Positions 29,986 through 41,000 of a DNA stretch of 64,000 nt are shown here, one piece after another; the stretch's first letter is position 1; each line of letters starts with the position of its first letter. The notes under the pieces are model-generated. The model saw only the letters and a program-made list of their open reading frames with translations, was not told the origin of the DNA and ran no database searches. Location: NCBI GenBank assembly GCA_003116995.1, contig BDSL01000090.1, positions 62,001-126,000 on the forward strand, read 5' to 3'. Source of the DNA: Yamagishiella unicocca (lineage: Eukaryota > Chlorophyta > Chlorophyceae > Chlamydomonadales > Volvocaceae). The translations under genes and the position numbers were made by a program.

Positions 29986-32900
29986 ATGGCTCTGAGGTCT
30001 CCGCCTCTCAAGACGCTGAAAGAGGCGTTGAACGGCCCCTATGACGCTGCCATCAGCATTTGTGCCTCGGTGACATGGTTCTCCTTCCCAAGGCCCTCGA
30101 TCGGGGCAGGTAAACGGGCGTGTTTCAATCCGCAGCCCTACGTTATGTAGGACGGGTATGGAACGGCGGCTGTACTATATACGGCATAGTTCCTGCGGAC
30201 GCCCTGAAGCAGGGCTGCTGCCGACACCTTTGCGCAACCCGTCGTTCGCAGATCACTTCGTGCTTCTGCACCTCAGCGATTCATCTCTGAGCATTGAAGA
30301 CATGTCTGGCGGCAACAATGCAAGGGACCATGTGGAGGAGACGCCGTACGTCACGTGCATCATGTTTGGCCCCCAGTACATGCTGCCGCAATTCGGCCAA
30401 GACAGCGGCACCAAACACATTATCTACCTACATCAGACTAAGGTCCGGAGGACGGGGGCGTCGGGATGATGGGTACCGGCAACGGCATAAACTGTGTTCA
30501 GCACTGGCCCTGAGTCAACGTGGGGCGGCCTTGACAGTTGCCGCAGCTGTAGCAGAGCGCACACCCTACTCCTCCTCCCCTCAGACCATGAAGCGCGCGC
30601 TGTCAGTTCCCAGACGCAGAGACCCACATGGTGGGGCGGGCACCACCATTATCGAGCCCTCTGTTGACCACCTTTGCCCGGCCCACCTAAGGTCGAACGA
30701 CGCGACGGCATTGGCCAGTCCGCTGCGAAAGAGAACGGTACTTGCACCCAACCCATTCGGTGAAGCCTCGGCCCTTTCTGGCTTAGACACTGGCACGTAA
30801 ATGCTCTCCACGTTGTCCCCAACTGCAGAAGCTGCTGTTTCGGAAGGAGGTTCAGTTCCGGGTCAAGTTGAAGCCTAACAGGACTCCGCAGGACGGTGAC
30901 ATGTTCTCCATCTACTCGGCGACGCCAGAAGCCATGGGCACTCGTGCGCCGAAGCCCCTCCGGGCGTCGCACAGCGCCGCAAGCGCCATACCGGTACGAA
31001 CGGGTCAAGCATGCCATGGAGGGCCCTTCATGGATGGACGTCACAATGGACCTTTCATCCGGCCCATTAAGCTGGGACCCCATCTGTCCGACAGGCTAGA
31101 GCTGCTGTGCTTGCCGTTCGCACGCCCTTCTCTCCCCAGCCGCCCGCACCTCCCGCTAGCCCCTCACCGCGATGTCCTCACAATCACTGCCGCCACCGCT
31201 TGCCCGCCGGCCCACCCCAGGTGGACATTGAGCGCATTAAGCAGATGCGGGCCTGGATTGCAAAACCTTTGGCTGATGCTTCAAACACATACAGGAGTGC
31301 GTGGGGCTCGGGGTACGGGGCGGGATACGGTTTGGGTTTGGCCAGCTGAGTCTGCGGCGCGCTGGACCTGGCATGTAGTGCTCACGTCGCCTGCAGAGGC
31401 CATTGGTCGCGTCGCCCTGCAGAGGCCCGTCTGAGGGCACCGTGGTCGCAGAGGAACCAGGCGACACGAAAATGCACGCTGCGGCGTACAGTTGCTGTTG
31501 CGACGTGGAAAAAGGGTCGCCGGAGCCGTTGGTTTAGCACGAGTCACACCAAAGGGCGTCATCGACGAAAGGACCACAGGGCGCCTTGAGCCGTGCCTGT
31601 AGAGACCCAGCCACGCAGTGTGGGAACATACACAGCCGCACAGTCCAAAACAGTTCTGCGCTCTCCTGGCCCACTTACTCGGCGTGGTGGCTCCGCCTTG
31701 TGTTGCCATCCCAACTCCGCAAACCTGGACTGACCTTGCTTGCTTACTGCCGCCCGCCCACTGCCTCTGCATGCGGCTCCCCGGCCCTTGTGCCGGCCGC
31801 CCGCAGGCAAGGAGGGGGTGAGCAAGGTCAACGACCTGCTGCCCGCTTTGGACAAGAGTGGAAGAGCGCACGTGTACGGCCCCATGCCGCCGGCTGTCCT
31901 CATTGGCCAGGTGCGGGCAGTGCGACGGCGCCCAGCTGGGGGTAGTACCGGGACCCGGGTGGGGCCGCAGGTAGCTCCTCGCCTACCGCACTGTGCCCGT
32001 CTCACGTCCCGGGCTCTGCAGCAGCCAGCCAACTAGCGCCCAGGCGCACCGGCAGCAGCCACTCGAAACGCTTCTCCTGGCTGGGAGCCGCGCCAGCCTT
32101 ATCGTGCAGCCTCGTCGACAAGGCTGGAAGTCGCGCCAGCCTTGTCGTATACCCGACCCTTCCCAACGGACCCGCCTCACGCAGGTGCTTGCTGTGGACT
32201 TCTGCTTCTGCCCGGACTTCTACATCGTTTACGTGTGGGACGGGACGGACGCGCACCCCAAGCCGCTGACCTACGCCTCCGGTCCGGCAAAGCAGCCGCC
32301 CCCGCAGACCGGCGGCGGTGCGGGGACAAGCGGCCGCGTGCCGGGTCCCAAGCAGCACGCTCAGTCGAAGCGGCGACGCGTGGATGAAGCTGCGGATGCC
32401 ACAGCGGGGGAGGCGGCAGCGAGGAGCGATGATGTGGGCGCAGTGCTGCCGCCGCACCGCTGCCGGCTCCATATGCCGCTCAGCAGCGTCGCGCAACGCT
32501 CAGGCCCGCCGGCAGCTGAGAAGCCGCGAGGGGGTGGAGGCAAGCGCTCAGGCCGGCCGGCAGCTGAGGAGCCGAGAGGGGGCGGAGGAGGCCAGAGCTC
32601 AGGCCCGCCGGCAGCTGAGGAGCCGAGAGGGGGCGGAGGAGGCCAGAGCTCAGGCCCGCCGGCAACTGAGGAGCCGAGAGGGGGCGGAGGAGGCCAGAGC
32701 TCAGGCCCGCCGGCAGCTGAGGAGCTGCGAGGGGGCGGAGGAGGCCAGAGCTCAGGCCCGCCGGCAGCTGAGGAGCCGCGAGGGGGCGGTGGAGGCCAGA
32801 GCTCAGGCCCGCCGGCAGCTGAGGAGCCGCGAGGGGGCGGAGGAGGCCAGAGCTCAGGCCCGCCGGCAGCTGAGGAGCCGCGAGGGGGCGGTGGAGGCCA

Positions 32901-35900
32901 GAGCTCAGGCCCGCCGGCAGCTGAGGAGCCGAGAGGGGGCGGAGGAGGCCAGAGCTCAGGCCCGCCGGCAGCTGAGGAGCTGCGAAGGGGCGGAGGAGGC
33001 CAGAGCTCAGGCCCGCCGGCAGCTGAGGAGCCGAGAGGGGGCGGAGGAGGCCAGAGCTCAGGCCCGCCGGCAGCTGAGGAGCCGAGAGGGGGCGGAGGCG
33101 GCCAGAGCTCAGGCCCGCCGGCAGCTGAGGAGCTGCGAGGGGGCGGAGGCAAGCGCTCAGGCCGGCCGGCAACTGAGGAGCCGCGAGGGGGCGGAGGCAA
33201 GCGCGCAGGCCCGCAGAAGCCGCGAGGCGGCGGAGGCAGCGAGGGCCGCAGCGGGGGATGGGACCTACTGTCGGCCGTGATACGGCGGGAGCAAATGCCG
33301 GTGGTGAGCGGATGGGGGGCCGGCGCGGGGTTGAAGTATGGTCGGTTGGGACTGCTTGAAGTACAACACTGAGTTGGGATTGCTTGAAGTACAACACTGA
33401 GTTGGAATTGCTTGAAGTACAACACTGAGTTGGGATTGCTTGAAGTACAACACTGAGTTGGGATTGCTTGAAGTACAACTCTGAGTTGGGATTGCTTGAA
33501 GTACAACAATGCGCTTGTGGCGCGCCATGTAGACTCTGGCTCCTCCTTTGAAGACCCCGCCCTCGGCCGCCTCAGCCACTCACCCCTCCATGCACGTATC
33601 CATCTTCTACCCACGCCATGCCCATGCCCATGTGTGTTCCGCGGGCTCTTAAACAATGCAACAACCGCCACGCACTACGCACATAACCAAATCCTCCTCC
33701 GCCCCTAGACCAGCCAGCCAACGATTCCCCTCCCTGCTGTCCCCTTCCCCTCTCGGCCGTGCCTGCAATTCTCCAGGCGGGGAGCGGTGTGCCGCTGGTG
33801 CTGCCCACAGCTTCCTTCGTGCTGAAATCGCCGGAGGCAGCAGCGCAAGGGCCTTGCACGTCGCCGGGAGCCGGCGGCCAGCAATTGCACTCGCTTCCAC
33901 GCCCCGGAGACTGGGTCAAGCTCGAGAATGTTATCCCGCGGTTTGTGCGGGTGAGGACGTAGTGCGGAGAGCGATTCAGGGTGGCGAACGGAGGGACTGT
34001 TGGGCAGCAGCATGCCGGGATGACACTGGCGTCCGTCGTAGTGTCGGGGCGCCAGGCATTGAGCGCATGGCGGTTCAATCCTGCGCGCTTCCATTCCATG
34101 CCCACCAATGGCAACTTGCACCCACAAGGACCCCGTTCCTTACCCGTCCACCGCTGTCAAATACCCCCCCTCCCCTCCCCACACGTTCTCCAGCATGCAC
34201 CTCCAATCGTCTGTCCTAAACGTTTTTTCGTCCTTACACGGGTTTTCCTTGCAACACTCCCCTCCCCACGGCAAAGGTCATATTATGACCTTCGGCTTTA
34301 GTATCCCCAACCCAGTTCTCCAGCATGCATCTCAAAACTTCTGTTTTAAACGGTTTTTTTCGGGCATCCACGGGTCTCCCTCGAACCCTCCCAACGGCTC
34401 ACCCGACGTTGCGCCACAGGGACAGCTGCAACTCACGTGGGGCGAACGCAGCACCGTGACGCCGCTGAATGCCGACACTCAAGCCGAAGCAGTGGCGGCC
34501 TACCAGCAGCGCCTGGCGGTCCCAGGCGGCGCGGGCCTCAACCACTTCGCGCCGCGCGACCCCGGGGCCCTGCTGGCTCGTGAGTGGCGCCTGAGCGTTC
34601 GCTCTGGGCGGGTGGGGTGGTGGTGAATGCGCTTTGGAGGCCTGTCGTGGAAGTGTGCCTAACGCAGGGTCCACCGGACCCTGGCCCAATTCTGTCTTCC
34701 TCCCGGCTCCCACTTCTGTCACCGCCGCGTTTCTCTGCCCGAAGTTACCAGCCGTGCCGCTTCACAGACGCATTGATGTCGTTGCACCCTGCCTGGCTGA
34801 GCGTCCCACATCGCACCCTGCCTGGCTGAGCGTCCCGAACCTGGATGACCCTCCGTCCCAGGTGCGTGCCGCGCCTGGCAGGCCCTGCCCTTGTGCACGC
34901 TACGCCAGGTGAGCGGGTTTGCCGCTGGGGTTAGTCGTCTGCAGTGCTGCAGTCAGGCCACACGCAACCAGCTGGACCACTCCAGCATACGGAGGCCGGA
35001 AAGTTGCACGTAAGGAGCTCGCGTACCATAGCCGGCAACTGGATGAGGCTGATGGGTCTTGCGTGTTATAGTATCCGGCAGCCGTGTAGTTCATCCAACA
35101 TGCTCAGACGCGTCCTGTGGTGCTTGTAGGTGCTGATGCAGCAGGACACCTGCGACTGCAGTCCTGTGCGGGTGCTGGCGCGAGTGGTGGCGGTGGCGTA
35201 TCCGCCGCTGTCGCCGACGGGGACGACGTGCGCAGCCGCCCTCCAAGAGGACAGACGCATGATAGAAGCAGCTGTGTTTCCGGCCACGGCACTGAGGGTC
35301 GAAGACGAGGTGCCGGTGGGTCAGCGCGCCTACAGCTCGAGAGCCCCGGCTGGTGTTACCTGGCGATAGCTCCCGCTGTTGTTACCTGCCGACCCACTGG
35401 CACGGCTGCCCTTCTGACGCTGCTGTCCCACCGCCAGCGACGACATGCCCCTCACGCCGTGCAAGTACGCCACATGTCGGAGACCTGCTACGTATCTGTT
35501 ACGAGAAATGCCTAACCCGCGCCAATTGTGATGCTGATAGTTTTCACTGCCTTCCCGCCTCACCCGGCCAGGTGGGAGGCCGCCTAGACCGTGGTCGCAA
35601 CGGCCGCACGTACGCCTTCTCGCTGCTGCTGCAAGACGCAACAGGTGCGCCCTAGTGCTCGCCCGCGAGGACCTACGTACGGTACGCCCGCAGACGGCGT
35701 GCGTTATCCGCAGCGAGGGAAACCACTGCTCGGTTGTCGCCGCTCCCGCGCCTACATCCCGCACCCCCTCCCGCCGACGCCGCTACTGCAGCGTCGCTGC
35801 GCGCAGTGCTGCTAGGCGGCGCGGCCAACCTGTTCTTTTGGCACCTCCCACCGCCCGGGGATGCGGCCAGCAGAAGCGGCGCGACGGCGGATGCGCCGGC

Positions 35901-36336
35901 GTACGGCGCGGCGGCTCCGGGGCCGCCGGCGGGCGAGACGGATCCAGAGCAGGTCCTCGCGGTGGTGAGTGCGAGAATTGACAGCCGCCTCAGCTGCCGT
36001 AATTCTGTGCCGCGGTTCGGGATGCATGCCCCTTCCCGCGTGCATCCCTTCTGTCCCGTTACCGTGCCCCAGTAGCCTTCGCAGCGGCCAACCGGCGGCT
36101 CCGCAACCCCCTTCGTGTCACCCGCGCTCTCGAGCCCACAGCTTCGCCGCCTGGCCGACCAGCGGATGCCCGGGGGCAGCTGGATCGAGTGCATCCTGCG
36201 GCCCATGTACCGCGACCGGTACAACCCCTGGCAGTCGGCGGTGTACAGCCTGGAGCACACCCTGCTGCGTGCACAGTACGCCAAACAACAGCAGTCGGGG
36301 GCCGCTGCACCAGGCAGCCCCGCACCCTCAATCTGA
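29986..36336 (+). CDS. POT1: POT1-type telomere end-binding protein (~958 aa, 14 exons)
   Basis: Predicted to bind single-stranded G-rich telomere ends through OB folds. Exons: 29986-30109, 30252-30442, 30829-30993, 31221-31296, 31807-31910, 32185-33303, 33777-33950, 34420-34579, 34752-34861, 35130-35315, 35438-35464 (alternatively to 35491), 35572-35644, 35792-35964, 36142-36336. Residues about 8-140 form OB1 (LKEALNGPYDAAISICASV, FVLLHLSDSSLSIED, HIIYLHQTKK). The POT1PC-type domain follows: ERIKQMRAW, VLAVDF and IVYVWDGTDA. It is then interrupted at residues about 328-573 by fourteen copies of a 17-residue Pro/Gly repeat, and resumes with LPRPGDWVKLENVIPRFVRG and QLQLTWGERS. Later exons carry PVRVLARVV and TYAFSLLLQDATG, as in plant POT1. 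The gene is divergent from the phospholipase gene. Exon 11 and the end of exon 3 are the least certain points. Confidence 0.88.
32506..33240 (+). repeat. 51-bp coding minisatellite inside POT1 exon 6
   Basis: About fourteen units of 51 bp (a few of 48 bp) plus a degenerate fifteenth. Each unit encodes a Pro/Gly/Glu-rich 17-mer of the form SGPPAAEEPRGGGGGQS. Variants include AAEEL, ATEE, RPAAEE and GGGGKR ends. The unit length is a multiple of three, so copy-number change keeps the frame. Because the unit holds no stop in several frames, long spurious open frames overlap it on both strands. Confidence 0.95.
33343..33508 (+). repeat. 28-bp tandem repeat, POT1 intron 6
   Basis: Six copies of GCTTGAAGTACAACACTGAG followed by TTGGGATT, nearly perfect, starting some 40 bases after the splice donor at 33304. 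It is separate from the exonic 51-bp repeat and unrelated in sequence. Confidence 0.9.
34188..34395 (+). repeat. Dispersed intronic repeat, copies 2 and 3 (POT1 intron 7)
   Basis: Two diverged tandem copies of a ~75-bp unit begin near 34190 and 34318. Each opens with CTCCAGCATGCA. Each then has a run like TTAAACGGTTTTTT and a CACGGGT(T/C)T stretch. Related to sequence at 10169-10251 and, in part, 39501-39565. Confidence 0.7.
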
Positions 36337-38081
36337 GGCGGGATTGGGATGGGCACAGGTGCGTGCGTGGCTACACTGACGGCGGGTCTTCAGCGTGTCG
36401 AGTTGGCGTCATCGGATGTGAGGGTTCGGGCTGCGTTGGGTGCACAGGTTCGTCGGCTGTGTCGATGGGAGGGCGGTTGCAGTGCCACAACGCATTCGTG
36501 GGCCTCATTGGTGTGCAAGCCACGCGTTGTCGCGGAGGCCAGGCAGCTTGGGAGGGACATGCTGGGAACAGGAGGATTGATTGTCTACAGCAATGAACGT
36601 GCCAGTATCGTATCTTTTCACGTGCGTCCGGCAAGGGAGGACGAATGGTTGACGACGGCTCTTGGTCTCCTGGGCCGATGCGCCGAAGTACCAATGTGCT
36701 AGATGTGCACGGTTCACAGAGACACCTAGTTGCCTCCGTCCCTAAGCACGCTGAGTTAAGAGTGTTCGGCTTGCCGTTGGTAGGTTGCTGCAGAATGGTG
36801 CATATGCCCCGCCCCTCCGACCGGTAGTGTACCAAAGGGCCAGATGGTTGGCTGGCATATGTGAGAGACGAGCACATCATGGCGCACAAGGATATCTTCG
36901 CGCAAGGGTCCTGTGGATTGCGTAATCGCAGCTTACAGCACCTCAGGCCAGACACCATCGATGGATGGAGTGGTAGCAACACTTACTCAGAACGCTCACA
37001 ACGGATCGCAACAAGGATACTGCAAGACAACCGTCAAGTCAAGGCATGAAGCCACGTCCCCTGCATGCGAATCCAACATTGAGCCAGAATCAGGCATGGG
37101 CGTAGGCCCCCAACAACGGAAAAAAACGTCGAATTTTCTGGCCCTCCCTACCATACGTCCCGATAAATATACATGCCACCCTTCCATCCGCCCCATATGG
37201 CCACGTCACCAGATAAACGTGTTTATCGCTTTCCGTAGCTGCAATCGGCCAGCCCTGACCACAGCGTGCCAGGAGGCAAGAATACGCACACGGCGGGTGC
37301 ACCCGACCTCCAAAAACCGCCCTTGCCCTAAACTGCGCTAAACCAACGGGAATGCGCTCAACTTTCCCTCAGCGTACACCTACATTGTAATCATAATGCC
37401 TGAAAAGAAGGCAGGAACATCTCGCCCACGCCCGGGTTCCTCGATGACCTGATTGGGTACAAATGTTGCCAGCTGGCTCAAATGGAACCGCTGCAAACTC
37501 TACCTAGGAAGCACTACCTCTGAACAGCAATTTGAACGCCAGTTCGCGCAGCCAATCCGGATGCTACGCTTATTGCCGAAACCGATAACACACCTACCTA
37601 TGCGTCTTGTCCTTGAAGTCCGACGCGGGCTAGCAGCCTGAATGCAAACCGGGCACGCCTCCCCGTGCCTGCCAACCCAGGGTGAAAGGCACGAGGCAAA
37701 CGGCCCGATTGCCGTACTGCCATTGCCCCTTCGCCAGGCTTTCTGGGTCTAGGAGGTCCCCGGACCCAACCCCCCAACCCCAACCCTTTTCCACGCGGCA
37801 TGCCATTAGTCACAGAGTTGTCTGTAGTACGTCAATCAAGATAAAACCCTCAATGGTGGACAACAACGCACCATGAACAGCCACGGCGCGCAAAACCCCG
37901 AACGACAGCCAGAAGATCCCACGCAGGAGCATGCATACCCGACGGAACGAAAACACCGTCTCAAGGCTCCATTCATCATTTGTATTTCAACAGCTTCCAA
38001 CAACCTCGACAGCACGGGAAGTGCACGGCATACCCCCTGCCCTCCTTCCAAAGGCCGAGAAACACGCCCCTACATACTGCA
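36337..38081. other. Convergent 3' region between POT1 and the TPR gene
   Basis: I see no gene here. The two flanking genes end towards each other. A TGTAA on the + strand (37386-37390) could serve POT1, and TTACA at 36933-36937 could serve the TPR gene. If both are used, the transcripts would overlap. Short open frames here lack recognisable features. Confidence 0.5.
37386..37390 (+). terminator. Candidate polyadenylation signal for POT1 (TGTAA)
   Basis: The + strand TGTAA I noticed after the POT1 stop at 36336. It implies a 3' UTR of about 1.05 kb. Confidence 0.4.
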
Positions 38082-41000
38082 TCAAGGCACTGAGACCACA
38101 CGGTGCGGCGTACGGCTGCGGCCGCCGGGCCCCGGCCCCGCAAAGCCCCCCGCTGCGGCGCCCTGCAGCGGATGCCATTGCTGCTGCTGCCGCTGCTGCT
38201 GCTGCTGTTGTTGTTGTTGCTGCTGCAGTTGTTGTTGTTGGTAGTGCTGCCCACCTGGACCAGCCATACCAGCGCCGCCACCACTGCCGCCGCCGCTCGA
38301 GGTGCTGCCGTACGATGCTCTGTACGGCATCGCGCCTGCGGCGGCGGGGTGGCCCGAGCCCCAGGTCATCGCCGCTCGCGCGCTGGTCGTGACGGCCCCC
38401 CTCGCCGGGCTGGGCCCCCGGAACGCGGCTGCCGTTACGCCGCCGAAGGGAACGCCGCTGCTCAGGCGCGCTGCTGCTGCCGCCTGCTGCGCCGTCATCG
38501 GCGGCTGCTGCTGCTGCTGTTGCGAGAGCTGGTACCGACCATCCATCGACGCCCATGCCTGCTTGGGCGCAGAAGGCAAGCCGTGAGGCCCGCGGGGGAC
38601 GTTGCTGGCCCCCCCGCCGTTGGGCGCACCGGCGGCATACTCGTACGACGCTGTTGCGGGGACAGCAGCCGTACCCTGACTACGGCTGCGGCTATGGCCA
38701 GCCATAGCATGGGAGAGCTGCCGCATTCGGTCAGCCGACGCCGCGCCCGAAGCGCCGCCGGCTGCCGCCGCGGATAGCTCCGCAGCCGCTCGGTCAATGG
38801 CGCCTCCCAGCTTATCCAGTGCGATGGACCGGTTGTAGCTGGCGTGGGCGTTGCTCGGCTCAAAAGACAGCACAACATCATAATCCGCAACAGCCTCGCC
38901 ATACCACCCGATCATGGCGTAGCAGTAGGCACGGATCGTGTGCAGCTTGGGGTTGTTCGGCGATAGACCGATGGCCTGTCGCCATTCCGCGGGAAGAGAG
39001 TTCAGGGCCGTGGTTGTGGTCGGGGTATACGTGGGCAGCGGACACAAGCCGATTACAGACATCCACTTACTCGGACGCGCTACGCTGGTTCGCATGCTGG
39101 TCTGTATGGCTGGACAGCCCCACGTGTGCGGATGAAGACGGCCATCAGCCATGGCCCACGTGAATTGGACCGTCGGACACCGTATCCCAACACGTACACG
39201 CGGTTCCGTATCCCGCATCCTCCTCGCCGCCCCACGTCTCTCACCCGCGTGTAGTCGCGAATGGCGCTCTCGTACTCCCCCATGCGGCGGAAGCAATGCG
39301 CCCGGCGACTGTAGCTGAGAAGATCCAGTGGGTCCAGCGAGATGGCGCGGGTGAGGTCCTGCGGAGCCGTGAACGGACGCCGTACGGCGAGGGAGGGAAG
39401 GCCTCTCAGCGGCAGTGCGCGCCACAGAGGACATGGCTTGCCAGGTGGGAACTGCGCTACGCCTCCAGATATCGTAACATCACTTCCTCCCCCCCGTCAC
39501 CAAGTTCTCCAGCATGCATCTCCAGCATGCATCTCCAGCATGCACCTCCAGCATGCATCTCCTAACGTACGTAACCAACTGTTTACTACTCAACTTCCTC
39601 GTGTCCGGGCTACCCTCTCAATCCGCGTCACCCAACCGCCCACTGAGCCCAACCCTTCCACCCCACCCCTCCCGCCGCCCCAGCCCACCCCCACCTGCAC
39701 CGCTCCGTGGTGGTCCCCCCGCTCCCTCCTGGCCTGTGCCCGGTTGCGAAACAACGTTGCGCTGGGCGGCTGCATCAGCGCAACCGCCGTGTCAAGGTCG
39801 GCCAGCGCCTCCGCCAGCCGCCCACAGTTCTGCAGGAGCACTCCGCGTCCGTTGTACGACTGCGCGCAGCTGGGGTCGACGGCGATGGCTCGGTCGAAGT
39901 CCTGCAGCGCCAGGTCGGACCTGACGACGGGTGAGGGAGAACGCCGGCGAGGCAGGAAAGATGAGAGGATAGGAAAGAACGAGGCAGGAAAGATGAGAGG
40001 ATAGGCTCAAGGCTTGTGAGGGGAAAAACAAACGCCCTGGCCGCGCGCTGCCGACAACGCTACAAGACGTCTTGCCGTCCGCAGCAGTGTGATACTCGTA
40101 CAGCGGACCGAACCGGCTGACTAAGCGACTGGGAGAACGTCAACGCGGTGACGACATGCGGCGGCGGCCGGGACGGACCACCGTGTGCTGTTCCTTCACC
40201 GCTCCCATCGTGCGCGCCCGCACCAGGCTTGCACATGCTGCGGTGCGAGCAGTGGCGACGACGGTGCGACCAACCTGCCGTTCCGCTCTTGCAAGCTGCC
40301 CCTGTTGTGGAGCGCCGTTGCGTTGTTCGGCTCCATCTCGAGCGCCTTAGTGTAGTCGTCAATCGCCTGAGCAAACCGGGCAGACGGACCGAGAGGTAAA
40401 GCGGCTTACGACGGGTGGGGAACGGTGCATGCATCAGCGGTTAAGCACGGGCTGCTGACAGCATGCGCTCCTAAAACCCTAAACCAACCCTGTCGACATC
40501 CAGCCCAGCAATCAGGCGCCGCCGGTAGCCCCGTGACCGCACAAAGGCGCGACAACGCGCAACGCTCCGGAACCGTTGACCCAGAATCCCATAACCAACT
40601 GACCTGCTGCACGTGGTTCAGGCGGTCGTGGCAGAACGCTCGGTTGTAGTACGCCCGGCAGTGGGTTGGGTTCAGTATGACAGCGTTCGTGTAGTCCTGG
40701 ATGGCCGCCTCGAACAGGCCCTGAGACGCCAACCGTCACAACGGTAGCAACAACGGTAGCTTTACTAATCAGCACAGGAAAACGGGTATCGGCCGTTGCC
40801 AACGACGCGCTAACCGTTGACTGCCAATGCATCAATGACGTTTTTGTGTACTGACGTTAGTGGCGCGCGTAGATCACGCCGGCCGTCCCCCCTGGCCCTC
40901 CCCCCGGCCCACCGCAGTGCCCCTCCCCTCCCATCGCATGGCACACCCACGCAATCAGACCGGGCCACGATGCGAACCCACGATGCGAACCCAACCCCAA

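Noticed and set aside
32361..33671. 436-codon and 332-codon open frames on the - strand and a 320-codon frame on the + strand over the POT1 repeat
   Set aside because: All are products of the 51-bp repeat, whose unit lacks stops in several frames. Only the frame joined to VLAVDF and AGSGVPLVLP makes a POT1 protein.
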